Assembly (NCBI GenBank): GCA_013202335.1
Contig: JABMQR010000292.1
Location: 1-24,342 of the forward strand
DNA length: 24,342 nt
Direction of reading: 5' to 3'
Source: Bacteroidota bacterium
GTDB taxonomy: Bacteria; Spirochaetota; Spirochaetia; JABMQR01
Made by a program: the position numbers and the translations under genes. The notes beneath the pieces were generated by a model that saw only the letters and a program-made list of their open reading frames with translations, was not told the origin of the DNA and made no database searches. How positions within the stretch are numbered: position 1 is the first letter of the stretch; the number at the start of each line of letters is the position of its first letter. This document shows positions 13,554 to 22,865 of this stretch, piece by piece.

Positions 13554-16500
13554 ATGTCAAAAATTGCAGAAGTAATAAAACTTAAAACTGGCTATGCCAA
13601 TTTTGTAGAGTTAAAATCAGCCTTTGACGAATCCCAGGAAAATGCTGAGAGAATGGCCATGTATCGACCTACAAAAGCCCATAGGACAGCCTTTGAACGA
13701 ATCTGCAAAGGACTCAGTCATCCCAGGGATAAAAAGTTTTACCTCCTTAGTGGATCCTATGGAACAGGAAAATCACATTTAAGCTTAATGACAGCAAATA
13801 TACTAAGCCGTTCCAGTGAAGATCCTGAATTGACCGGATTTTATGACAATTATGCAAAACTGGATTCGGAAAAAGCAAGGATCCTAAAAAACATCCGTAA
13901 AAATGGACAATACCTTGTAGCTATCTGTGATTATCATACAGGAGGAAATTTTGAAGATGTAGTTATGAGAGCTATCTTTGAAGCAAGTGAAGGAAAAGGA
14001 CTTGAAACAAAAATCCTGACCCAGTTTGATGAAGCTGACCGACTTCTTGCAGATTGGAAAACAAACAGTGACAGCGGTGGTATAAGGAACTTCTATCAGG
14101 ATTTTGTCAATACCATAGATTCTATCTCTCCTGGATTAACAGTTGAACAACTGAGAGCGGGATTAAATGATTATCAAGCAGAGATGCTGGATAATTTTAG
14201 AGCTGTTTTCAAAAAAATAATGGGAGGCATAGAATTCCAGGCACAGGCTGGCAATCTCATTTCTGTAATTCAAAATCTCCTGAAAAGCAAGGCTTTCAAG
14301 GAACGCTTTAAGGGATTAGCTATCTTTTATGATGAATTTGGTTTTACACTGGAAAACGGTGCATATACGAAGGGTATTCTCCAGGGATTTATGGAAAATA
14401 TATGCCAGTACGAATCAAATGTAATGTTTATTGGTTGTATCCACAAAGACTTCAAATCCTATGCAGATAGGTTTAACCAGAACGATGCTGCTGTAATGAG
14501 TGCCCGTCTTACCCAGGTAGATCTATTAAACGAAGGGATTGAAGAGATTATTGGTGCTATTGTAGAGACAGATAAAGATAATGATCTATGGAAAACTGAA
14601 ATCGATCCCAAAACAACAATATTCGATCAATTAGTTCCTACATGCAAAACTCTTAATCTATTCCCCTGGATAGAAAATGTTAAAAAGATTAGAGAAAGAG
14701 TTTTAGAAGATATCTATGGGGTTCATCCCTTAGCTCTATCTTGTTTATTGAAATTATCATCAGAAATAGGATCAGATGCGCGAAGTACTTTTACTTTTTT
14801 CTCAGGTGACATTGGTGGTAGTAACAATTCATATGCTGATTTTATACAAAATAATGAATTGATTTTATCCAATGGAAGTTTGAATCTCTATACAGTAGAC
14901 CATCTATATGATTTTTTTAGTAAAGAACTATCATTAAAGAATCCTGAATTACGTGATAGACAACGCCAGTTTGTAAATGGTTATTATGCCAGCTTTGAAG
15001 CCTTGCGGAAGTCTGGAGAAGATGAGCTTGTAGGATTTGAAGAAGATCAGAATTTAAAAATACTTAGAACAATACTCATTTTTCAGCTTAGTCAGTTCTC
15101 AGCGAACCTGGAAAATCTTCAGTTTGGGCTGTATTGTTTAAATACTGCTGAAAAGAAGCAACTTAAAGCAGAATTGGATAGTCTTGTAAAAAAAGGAGTG
15201 CTCTTCTTTAGGCAACAGTCTAAAACTTATGAATTGGCAATTAATGCAGGAGAGGATCCCAGTGATTTAATTGATCGTTTTGTTGCAGACACCACTCTTT
15301 ATCCGTCTGATATAACTAAGTCTTTTATTGAAGAAGTCTCAGGAAAGCAAAATACTGATTTTTCTGTTGCAAAACAATACAATATCGGTTTTGGAGAAGA
15401 TAAAAGATTTAAAACCAGATATATACCGGCAAAAGACTTATGTACCGATTTTTTTGATGAATTAAATAAAGATTATAAACAAAACAAAAATAATCCAGAG
15501 AATAGCTATGAAGGTACCCTAGTGTATGCTCTTTGTGAAAATGATCTTGATTTGATCCAGGCTAAAGATTCAATTACCAATTTGAAATATGACAATATTA
15601 GTGTTGCTATACCTCATTCATTGCAACCATTCTCTGATCTTCTTATTAAAGTAAAAGCCTGCCGCCACTATCTTTCTCCTACTTATCCTGAAAAATTAAG
15701 TGCACAAACTGAATCCAGGTTAAGGGACATTTTTGAAGATCAGGTAGATGGATATCTGCCACAGTTAAAAAGGATATTTAGAGATATTGAAGATGGTAGT
15801 GGTTCTTGCTGGTATAAAGATGGTGGAAAGGTTCTCATAGATAAACCAAAACAGAGTCATAAACCTGCAGATATGCTTTGCGAAGAACTATTTAATAAAC
15901 GTTGCAGAATTAAACACCCAGACCTGAATTATAGTCATGATGACAAATGGAAAACAGGGAAAAACAGTGCAGTAAAACAGGCAGTAAGAATTCTTCTGGG
16001 AAATGATAAGGTTTTTATAGACAACGGTAACCCTGATAATCATGGAGAGAAGAGATATTTAGAGAAAGTTCTACTGATGGGAGGTGGAGCTTTAAAAAAG
16101 ATCTCATCTAATGGAACAGTTGCCTATTTCTCCTGTGAGACAGAACCGGATAAGATCAGTGATGATTACCCTGCGTTAAAACTAATATTATCAGAACTAT
16201 TATATCTGGATTCAAACAAACAATTTTCACTTGGTACATTTTTAGAAAAAGTTAAAAATGGTCCTTATGGATGTGGTGGTACAACCCTGATACTGTTATT
16301 GGCTTTTGTAATCAAAGCATATGGTGAACGATTGATCGTCTATAAAGATTCTACCTGCATGATTGAATCTCCAATTCGGAGTTATGAAGATTTAGTAGCT
16401 GTTGTTTCTGATCCAGCTCCAAAATTGGTATTTAAGGTTAGAAAGATCTCTGATGCTCAGTCCAGACTTGTGGATCAAATTGCTATAGTTTTAGACGCTT

Positions 16501-17600
16501 CCCCTTTAATGCATGGAGAAACAAGAACATTAAACTCTACTTTTACAATTCTTCATGAGTGGTGGAAAAAACTCCCCCTTGTTGCTAAAAACATAAGTAT
16601 ATATGAAAAAGGTTTATCTGAACGATTAAATAAATTAAAAGTTCTCTTAAACGATATGGATCATAGTTCAGATAGTTTTGATTTTATTCTATCAAGATTA
16701 CCGGAAGTATATGGCATTGAGATAGATCAGCAGCTTAGTACAGAAAATATAGATAGTCTTATAGAGAACTTTAAACAGGACATTAAGACATCTAATGGAG
16801 GTTTGACAAAAGCCATTAACCTGCAATCGGAAGAACTTTGCAAACTTTTTGAAACAAAAGGTGATATCGTCGTTTGCGAGCATACAATAAGGCAGTGGCA
16901 TGCAAGTCTATCCAGTGCACAACGAGAAACATCAAAATATACTGATGAAGGAGCTCAACAGTTATTAAATAGATTGTCAGATACCAATATTAATTTTTCA
17001 GATGCGATTATGAAATATTTACCTCGAGATTATGGTTTCGAAATAATTGAAAACTGGACATCAGTCCATTTTAAAGACTATGCTGCAAGATTTAATCAGG
17101 CAAAAATAGAGATTGAGAAGGCTAAAAAGGCGGTTTACAAACCAGGAATTGAACATGGTTCCATAGAAGTTGATTCTAACGATGAGAAATATGTTACAAT
17201 TCCAAAGGGGGCTTCCGGAATTGCCTACACAACAGACAGATCAGATCCCAGGACATCGGAGAATGCTTTAAAAACATCTGAATCTATTGATCTTGTAAAA
17301 CTATTAAAAAATCAGCCCAATATCAAGATCAACTTAAGGTCTTTTGATAATGAGGGGAATTATAGTGAAGCTGTTTTAGTCGAGCTTATCAATAAAGAAC
17401 ATAAATTTGATCCCAGAATTGATAATGATCTATTTGGTAATCAGGAGCTAATAATTAAATGTCCGGAAGATCTATCCAGTTTTAAATCAGTATTAAAATC
17501 TATTATTAGATTTGGAGTTAAAAAGCAATTTGTTAATAAAAAAGACTTTCAAGAAGTAATTAAATTAGTGGATAATACTTTACAGGAGAATGGAGATTAG
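13554..17600 (+). CDS. brxC: BrxC/PglY-type giant P-loop ATPase
   Basis: A 1348-residue ATPase next to PglZ, as expected for BrxC/PglY, the large ATPase of BREX systems. Walker A is GSYGTGKS (residues 67-74), and LAIFYDEFG (residues 255-263) is Walker B with the catalytic Asp-Glu. Before Walker A the segment MAMYRPTKAHRTAFERI fits the PglY family. Most of the remainder has no motif I can name. Near the C-terminus, about residues 1200-1280, GIAYTTDRSDPRTSENA matches the pattern of Fn3-like/chitobiase C-terminal beta-sandwich domains, an unexpected binding module in a cytosolic ATPase. AAGGAG lies nine bases before the ATG. PglZ follows after two bases. In BREX the protein is essential for defence but its mechanism is unsettled. 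I cannot tell the BrxC and PglY branches apart by eye, so the gene symbol is tentative. Confidence 0.8.
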   Translation: MSKIAEVIKLKTGYANFVELKSAFDESQENAERMAMYRPTKAHRTAFERICKGLSHPRDKKFYLLSGSYGTGKSHLSLMTANILSRSSEDPELTGFYDNYAKLDSEKARILKNIRKNGQYLVAICDYHTGGNFEDVVMRAIFEASEGKGLETKILTQFDEADRLLADWKTNSDSGGIRNFYQDFVNTIDSISPGLTVEQLRAGLNDYQAEMLDNFRAVFKKIMGGIEFQAQAGNLISVIQNLLKSKAFKERFKGLAIFYDEFGFTLENGAYTKGILQGFMENICQYESNVMFIGCIHKDFKSYADRFNQNDAAVMSARLTQVDLLNEGIEEIIGAIVETDKDNDLWKTEIDPKTTIFDQLVPTCKTLNLFPWIENVKKIRERVLEDIYGVHPLALSCLLKLSSEIGSDARSTFTFFSGDIGGSNNSYADFIQNNELILSNGSLNLYTVDHLYDFFSKELSLKNPELRDRQRQFVNGYYASFEALRKSGEDELVGFEEDQNLKILRTILIFQLSQFSANLENLQFGLYCLNTAEKKQLKAELDSLVKKGVLFFRQQSKTYELAINAGEDPSDLIDRFVADTTLYPSDITKSFIEEVSGKQNTDFSVAKQYNIGFGEDKRFKTRYIPAKDLCTDFFDELNKDYKQNKNNPENSYEGTLVYALCENDLDLIQAKDSITNLKYDNISVAIPHSLQPFSDLLIKVKACRHYLSPTYPEKLSAQTESRLRDIFEDQVDGYLPQLKRIFRDIEDGSGSCWYKDGGKVLIDKPKQSHKPADMLCEELFNKRCRIKHPDLNYSHDDKWKTGKNSAVKQAVRILLGNDKVFIDNGNPDNHGEKRYLEKVLLMGGGALKKISSNGTVAYFSCETEPDKISDDYPALKLILSELLYLDSNKQFSLGTFLEKVKNGPYGCGGTTLILLLAFVIKAYGERLIVYKDSTCMIESPIRSYEDLVAVVSDPAPKLVFKVRKISDAQSRLVDQIAIVLDASPLMHGETRTLNSTFTILHEWWKKLPLVAKNISIYEKGLSERLNKLKVLLNDMDHSSDSFDFILSRLPEVYGIEIDQQLSTENIDSLIENFKQDIKTSNGGLTKAINLQSEELCKLFETKGDIVVCEHTIRQWHASLSSAQRETSKYTDEGAQQLLNRLSDTNINFSDAIMKYLPRDYGFEIIENWTSVHFKDYAARFNQAKIEIEKAKKAVYKPGIEHGSIEVDSNDEKYVTIPKGASGIAYTTDRSDPRTSENALKTSESIDLVKLLKNQPNIKINLRSFDNEGNYSEAVLVELINKEHKFDPRIDNDLFGNQELIIKCPEDLSSFKSVLKSIIRFGVKKQFVNKKDFQEVIKLVDNTLQENGD

Positions 17601-17602
17601 TA

Positions 17603-20002
17603 GTGAAAGTGATCGATCAGAAGCAGATCAAAATATATTATATAGGTAGTTTACCAATAAAACCTGAAAAAAATGATCTGGTAGTAGAAAACGATGAAAG
17701 TTATGTTGATTTATGTAAAAAGTTATCAACTGCTTCTAATCAAACATTTGTAATATGGGTTAGAAAAAAAAATCATTTTATCTGGCTAAAGGATTATATA
17801 AATCAGATTGATATGGATGTTTGTTTTAAGGAACAAACTCCAGGCTTGCTACTTTCTGAAAAATGGAATGTAACCATACCTGATTGGCTGACAGATACTA
17901 AAATTATAAAAGAGAATTTACTGGATTTTAAAATTGATTTCCCAAAAGATAATGTTTCCTTTGAAACCAGAATCTTAAGCTATTCTATTGATCCCGTTTT
18001 CCATAATACTGTACTCAATGAAAAGAATTTGTCAGAACTGATAAATATAATAAATGAAGATCAGAATGTAGTAAACTTTAATAGGTCTGAACTTTTAATA
18101 ACATGTTTGGAAAGAAAATGTGAGGACTGGATTATAAAATCACATGCACCCTGGGTTGATGAGCTGTGTGAAAGATTAATCAAGAATAAAAGTATGCTAT
18201 GGCATATTCTTAGCTTGAGAAAGTCTTTAAATACCTATCCAAAAGAATTATTAGAATATGTACTGAGTCCTGAACAAGTTTATTTTGTTCAGAAAATTCC
18301 ATTTGCAGCTATAACTGATATCAATGTAGAAGAAAAAGCCAAACAGCAGGCTCTCCAGCAAATTGTGTTATTTTTTAAATCCAATCTATATAAAATAAAT
18401 AATAACAATAAACTTGAAAAGTATATAAACTATTGTACAGGAAGGTTCCAAGAGGAATACCATAGCTTGATAGAGATTTTGGAAAATAAATCCTTTACTG
18501 TTACTACTGCAAATATTGAACTTATACAGGATAAATTTAATTCATTCCCAGGTATTACACATGCGCAACTATCTTCTCTGATTTATTACATAAAACCAGG
18601 GCGGCCAACTCTAATTACTGAAGATGATAATCTAAATGCTAAAGGATGGATCGATTGGACTATAAATGAATATCTCCCCTATAGAAGTTGGCAGATCCAT
18701 AATGGTTATTTTGATGAAGAGCTTGAAAAAACTGTAAAGATATTCTCTTCCTGGTATATTAAAGAGTACATTGATGTTCAGAACGATAGTAGATACAGTC
18801 AGATATCAAATTTAAGCAAAATAGAGACTGAAAAGAATAGTCTTGATATAATTCTGCTTATAGACTGTCTACCATTAAATTTTATGCAACTCATAGACCC
18901 GGTATTAAAACAACATGGATTCTTTAGAAATAAGCTGGATTATAAATTTGCTGCTTTGCCATCTGTTACGGAATACAATAAACCAGAATTAATAAGCGGG
19001 AAATGGAGAGAAGGAAATCTTTCATATTCTGCAGCTTTGGAAGATCATTCAAAACACTATTGGAATGATAAACCATCAGTATACCTAAGTAATCTTAAAG
19101 AATTTTCTGACCTAAAAACACCACAGGAGTCGACAGTGCTCTTATTAAACTTTCTTGGTGGTGATGAAATTCTCCATTCTGATGTTGAGGCATATAATAG
19201 TACTTATGAAGAGGAACTTTCAGTTCTGTATAAAAGAATAGTACATGTTGTTTCAAGGCATGCCAATGAATGGATGGGCGATAAAGAAGAATTTAATATC
19301 TATATTGTTACAGATCATGGTGCATGTAGAATACTGGAAGAAGAAAAAACCTCATTTGATTCTAAAATAGTTAATAACTTGTTTGAGAACGACAAGTACC
19401 GTTACGCAGCTATTGATTCAGATAAAGAAAATGATATCCCTCCTAATCTTTGGACTTTCGGACATAAATTTAAACAACCATTTTATGTAAAAGAAGATAC
19501 ATTCTTCATGCCTGAAGGGCATAATACTGTTAAAAAAACAAATAGAGCAAAAGGCTATATGCATGGAGGAATAACACCGGAAGAAATAATAATACCTTCT
19601 GCTGTTTATAAAATGGTAAAAACTGTCTGGGAAAAATTATCTTATAGATTTATAGATCTATCAATAAACAAAGCAACAGGCAGCCCCCAGTTTTACATAC
19701 AAAGAGTTATTCAGATTAAAATTGAGTTACAGAATCCTAATAATTCATCTGTTAATGTTAGTAGAGTAAATATTCCTTCTCAAAATGTAGATATCAAAGA
19801 CTATAAATATTGTTCTGTAGAACCTGGTGAAAAGGGAATGATCAGTATGAGTTGTTACTTCCAAAAATCCATTTTAAAAGAGAAAAGATTGAATATAGAA
19901 CTGGAATATGAAATAGCAGGAGATCAGCATACTCAATCTATTGAGCTGGTGTGCTCTTTTAAATCCGCTATATCCACTTCATTAAACTTGAGAGACCTTT
20001 AA
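17603..20002 (+). CDS. pglZ: PglZ-domain alkaline-phosphatase-fold protein
   Basis: A 799-residue PglZ protein, the core marker of BREX and Pgl systems. The metal-binding blocks of the alkaline-phosphatase superfamily can be seen in order: ILLIDCLPLNF with Asp421, IVTDHGA with Asp571 and His572, and YMHGGITPEEIIIPS with His654. The region before residue 410 is an extended, partly helical part with no motif. The last 100 residues look like a beta-sandwich. The start is a GTG with GGAG about seven bases upstream, two bases after the BrxC-type stop. The next gene starts ten bases after its stop. PglZ is thought to act as a metal-dependent phosphatase or nuclease partner of PglX; its target here is unknown. 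Confidence 0.9.
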   Translation: MKVIDQKQIKIYYIGSLPIKPEKNDLVVENDESYVDLCKKLSTASNQTFVIWVRKKNHFIWLKDYINQIDMDVCFKEQTPGLLLSEKWNVTIPDWLTDTKIIKENLLDFKIDFPKDNVSFETRILSYSIDPVFHNTVLNEKNLSELINIINEDQNVVNFNRSELLITCLERKCEDWIIKSHAPWVDELCERLIKNKSMLWHILSLRKSLNTYPKELLEYVLSPEQVYFVQKIPFAAITDINVEEKAKQQALQQIVLFFKSNLYKINNNNKLEKYINYCTGRFQEEYHSLIEILENKSFTVTTANIELIQDKFNSFPGITHAQLSSLIYYIKPGRPTLITEDDNLNAKGWIDWTINEYLPYRSWQIHNGYFDEELEKTVKIFSSWYIKEYIDVQNDSRYSQISNLSKIETEKNSLDIILLIDCLPLNFMQLIDPVLKQHGFFRNKLDYKFAALPSVTEYNKPELISGKWREGNLSYSAALEDHSKHYWNDKPSVYLSNLKEFSDLKTPQESTVLLLNFLGGDEILHSDVEAYNSTYEEELSVLYKRIVHVVSRHANEWMGDKEEFNIYIVTDHGACRILEEEKTSFDSKIVNNLFENDKYRYAAIDSDKENDIPPNLWTFGHKFKQPFYVKEDTFFMPEGHNTVKKTNRAKGYMHGGITPEEIIIPSAVYKMVKTVWEKLSYRFIDLSINKATGSPQFYIQRVIQIKIELQNPNNSSVNVSRVNIPSQNVDIKDYKYCSVEPGEKGMISMSCYFQKSILKEKRLNIELEYEIAGDQHTQSIELVCSFKSAISTSLNLRDL

Positions 20003-20006
20003 GGAG
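20001..20006 (+). promoter_or_regulatory. Ribosome binding site that fixes the BrxL-type start
   Basis: AAGGAG ends six bases before the ATG at 20013. The frame is also open at a TTG at 20010, which is too close to the site, so the ATG is preferred. Confidence 0.8.
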
Positions 20007-20012
20007 ATTTTG

Positions 20013-21998
20013 ATGCTAAGTTTTGAACAAAAAGCAAAAGACTACTATGGCGAGGTTGTAATCAATAAAGGGCTTATGGGAAAGGCTGGATTTGGTGCCC
20101 GGGCAATTCCTGTTTATGTAGGGGAATGGATAATCAGCCAGTTTCTGGATGGTGATGAATTAACCGAAGATGGCAGGTCAGAAATTGTAAATACAATTTC
20201 AAAGTATCTTCCTCAAAAAGCAGATAAAAATATGCTATTAAACCGTCTTATGGAGCAGGAAGAGGTACGAATTCTTGACGATTTTCGTGTAAATGTAAAT
20301 TTATCACGGAATACACATGAACTTGGTTGTCCCTTGTTAGACATAAATAATGGAATGGTTCAAAAAAATATCATAGATGAAAACCCAATGTTATTAAAAA
20401 CAGGTATGTGGGGTCTGGGAACACTTCGCTATGTACCACCAGATGGTGATGAAGTTAAAAAAGGACAGATATGGATGGTTGATTTTAAAGCATTTCAATC
20501 TCCTGGTGTTGATCTCGACTATTATCGGGAATCTCGTAAACACTTTGATGTTGATGAATGGATAGATTTATTGGTATCCAGCTGCCAGTTTAATCCAGAT
20601 GTACTTAGGCTATCACAAAAACTTTTACTTCTAAGCAGGATAATTCCCCTTGTAGAACCTCGAACAAATCTTACAGAATTAGCCCCAAAAGGAACAGGTA
20701 AATCTTTTGTTTTTGATAACATTAGCCGTTATGCTGCAGTTATTCCTGGTGGAAAACTATCAGCTCCATCACTCTTTTTTAATAGTAATACCAAGCAGAT
20801 CGGACTCATACCTCGATATGACGTAGTCGTTGTTGATGAAGTTCAGAAAATTCAAACTGATGCTGCTGGAGAAGCGATGGCTGCCCTAAAAATGTATCTG
20901 GAAAGTGGACGCTATCGTCGGGCTACCGGTGATTTAGGAACAGCTGAATCTGGATTTGTTATGCTTGGGAACATAACTCTTGGAATGAATCGGCTTCCGT
21001 TGTATGAGAGTGATGGTATTTTCAAGGAACTACCTTCAGCAATTCAAGAATCCGCATTTATTGATCGTATTCATGGATTAATAGAAGGTTGGTTTATGCC
21101 AAGAGTTTCTCGTAATACTCCCTCAAAAACCTATGGGTTTAAAGGTGACTTTTTTAGTGAAGTGCTTCACGAGCTGCGCGTCGATTTGCGTTATGCAGAT
21201 TACGTTACACAACACTTAATTCTACCTGAGTGTGAGGATATGCGGGATAACAAAGCGATCACAAGGCTATCTGAAGGATTTCTAAAATTACTGTTTCCAG
21301 ATCTTAATGTAACAGATGAAGAATTTAATACCTACTGTGTGAATCCAGCGATACGTATGAGACAGCAAGTTCGAGATGAACTATCAAAAGTTGATCATGA
21401 ATACCGATGGGTTACAATAAAAAGCAATAATCCTGATGAATTTCAGCTTTCACATCCTCCAGAAAAACCAGATCCCGAAGAGACAAAACTAAAGATTGAC
21501 CCACTTGATGAAGCTAGAAATCCCGATGAGAGAACGGTTGATATTTCAGAAGGACAACGGGGAATTTCCTTTGAAAAATTGTTTGCTCCTTATCTAAAAG
21601 GTGCCAAGGAAATTCGCATTTATGATCCTTATGTTCGGCTTCAGTATCAAGTATTTAATCTTATGAGTTTTTGCGAAATTCTAGAAACACAAGGAACCCC
21701 GATTAAACTTTCACTTATCACGTCAACTGATCAATTTCATGAGGGTGGAATTACATCTATACTTACTGAACTTAAAACAGGGTTAAGTAGGGATGATATT
21801 GAGTTTGAATTTAGCTTTGACCCCAATTTACACGATCGGTGGATTGAGACAGACACTGGTTGGCGTATTATTTTAGGTCGGGGACTCGATATTTTTCAAA
21901 AGCCGGATGATAAATTTTCTTTAGGATTTATGGATCAGTCCAAGAGGAAATGTAAATCTTTTAGTATTGTGTATACAAAAAATGCTACTTCGAACTAG
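20013..21998 (+). CDS. brxL: BrxL-type AAA+ protein with C-terminal MIT_C domain
   Basis: A 661-residue protein of two parts. Residues 1 to about 440 match BrxL: PKGTGKS (residues 225-231) is Walker A, DVVVVDEVQ (residues 270-278) is Walker B, and LESGRYRRATGDL with SGFVMLGNI follows. In standard BrxL a Lon-protease-like domain comes next. Here, after a Pro/Glu-rich linker (about residues 470-505), the C-terminal 145 residues are a clear MIT_C domain as in human MITD1: ISFEKLFAPYL, IYDPYVRLQYQ, HDRWIETDTGWRIILGRGLD (His607 onward) and the KFSLGFMD stretch. MIT_C has a phospholipase-D-like fold and in MITD1 binds membranes. BrxL is a DNA-binding ring ATPase needed for BREX defence. Its role here may be retained, with MIT_C giving a new binding or targeting function. 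An orphan Lon-like fragment lies 107 bases downstream. Confidence 0.87.
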   Translation: MLSFEQKAKDYYGEVVINKGLMGKAGFGARAIPVYVGEWIISQFLDGDELTEDGRSEIVNTISKYLPQKADKNMLLNRLMEQEEVRILDDFRVNVNLSRNTHELGCPLLDINNGMVQKNIIDENPMLLKTGMWGLGTLRYVPPDGDEVKKGQIWMVDFKAFQSPGVDLDYYRESRKHFDVDEWIDLLVSSCQFNPDVLRLSQKLLLLSRIIPLVEPRTNLTELAPKGTGKSFVFDNISRYAAVIPGGKLSAPSLFFNSNTKQIGLIPRYDVVVVDEVQKIQTDAAGEAMAALKMYLESGRYRRATGDLGTAESGFVMLGNITLGMNRLPLYESDGIFKELPSAIQESAFIDRIHGLIEGWFMPRVSRNTPSKTYGFKGDFFSEVLHELRVDLRYADYVTQHLILPECEDMRDNKAITRLSEGFLKLLFPDLNVTDEEFNTYCVNPAIRMRQQVRDELSKVDHEYRWVTIKSNNPDEFQLSHPPEKPDPEETKLKIDPLDEARNPDERTVDISEGQRGISFEKLFAPYLKGAKEIRIYDPYVRLQYQVFNLMSFCEILETQGTPIKLSLITSTDQFHEGGITSILTELKTGLSRDDIEFEFSFDPNLHDRWIETDTGWRIILGRGLDIFQKPDDKFSLGFMDQSKRKCKSFSIVYTKNATSN

Positions 21999-22137
21999 TT
22001 AATTAGTATTTAGCCAAATTTAATTGAATTAACAGAGTTAAGATTGTGTTATTCTTTAAAATTTGAAATTTTCAGATATTTAATAATTATTTTACGGAGG
22101 GATTTAAAGATATTTTGAATGGTCAGTACGGGTTGCT

Positions 22138-22842
22138 ATGGAAGCCAGACGGAGAGTAAAGGAGCAGCAAAAGCGTATAGGCGCTGCTGAGTACCGAAAT
22201 ACACATTTTAGTTATGTAATGGGAGAAGATGGAGTCGAACAGTTTGTTATCACGCCGGAACTTCAGAGTGAGGGGATGATTTGGAGTGATCCTCTTGAGC
22301 CCGGACAGGTGTGGAGTATTAGTCCCGGAGGAAGTGATGATCATGCAGGACTTTTTCGCATTGAAATAAATGAAGGACCTGGTTCCGGGGTGAAGATCTT
22401 GAATAAACCGATACCTCCGGCATTTCGTGAGAGTCTAGGGTTTGCTGAGCAGAACTTGTATGCTCGTGCTACTCAACTTGTAGGTGATAAAGATCCCCGG
22501 CATCATGAATTCACGGTACAGCTTCGATCATTTGATGCAGCAAAATCAGGTGCAAAGCTTGGGATTGCGAGTCTGATTGCTCTCTCAACGGCACTATTGA
22601 AAAAAAGTGTTCGCGGGGGATTGATAATTGTTGGAGAAATAAACCTTGGTGGATCAATTGAGACAGTTCATAACTCGGTTTCTATTGCTGAAATTGCAGT
22701 TGAAAAAGGAGCTTTAGCCCTGTTGATGCCGGTATCTTGCAGACGGCAGCTCTTTGATCTTTCCGATGAGATGGCTACCAAGGTTGATATCCAGTTTTAT
22801 TCAGATGCTAGAGATGCGCTGATTAAAGCAATGGTGGAGTAA
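22138..22842 (+). CDS. Orphan C-terminal Lon-like fragment of a second BrxL (probable remnant)
   Basis: The frame encodes the part of BrxL that follows the AAA+ domain. It begins in a basic helix (EARRRVKEQQKRIG) and ends in a Lon-like domain with SGAKLGIASLIAL, IVGEINLGGSIETV and LALLMPVSCRR. The frame is open from 22108, just after a TAA, and codons 22108-22137 read RYFEWSVRVA. These look like continuing BrxL sequence although they lie before the first start codon. The first ATG (22138) has no good ribosome binding site; a GGAGG at 22096-22100 is too far upstream. Aligned with Lon, the catalytic Ser of GPSAGI is Lys (GAKLGI) and the catalytic Lys falls on Val, so proteolysis is unlikely. 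It is either the 3' remnant of a duplicated brxL or the split-off half of the BrxL upstream. Confidence 0.75.
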   Translation: MEARRRVKEQQKRIGAAEYRNTHFSYVMGEDGVEQFVITPELQSEGMIWSDPLEPGQVWSISPGGSDDHAGLFRIEINEGPGSGVKILNKPIPPAFRESLGFAEQNLYARATQLVGDKDPRHHEFTVQLRSFDAAKSGAKLGIASLIALSTALLKKSVRGGLIIVGEINLGGSIETVHNSVSIAEIAVEKGALALLMPVSCRRQLFDLSDEMATKVDIQFYSDARDALIKAMVE

Positions 22843-22865
22843 TTATTTATGTAAGGGGGAAGGAT

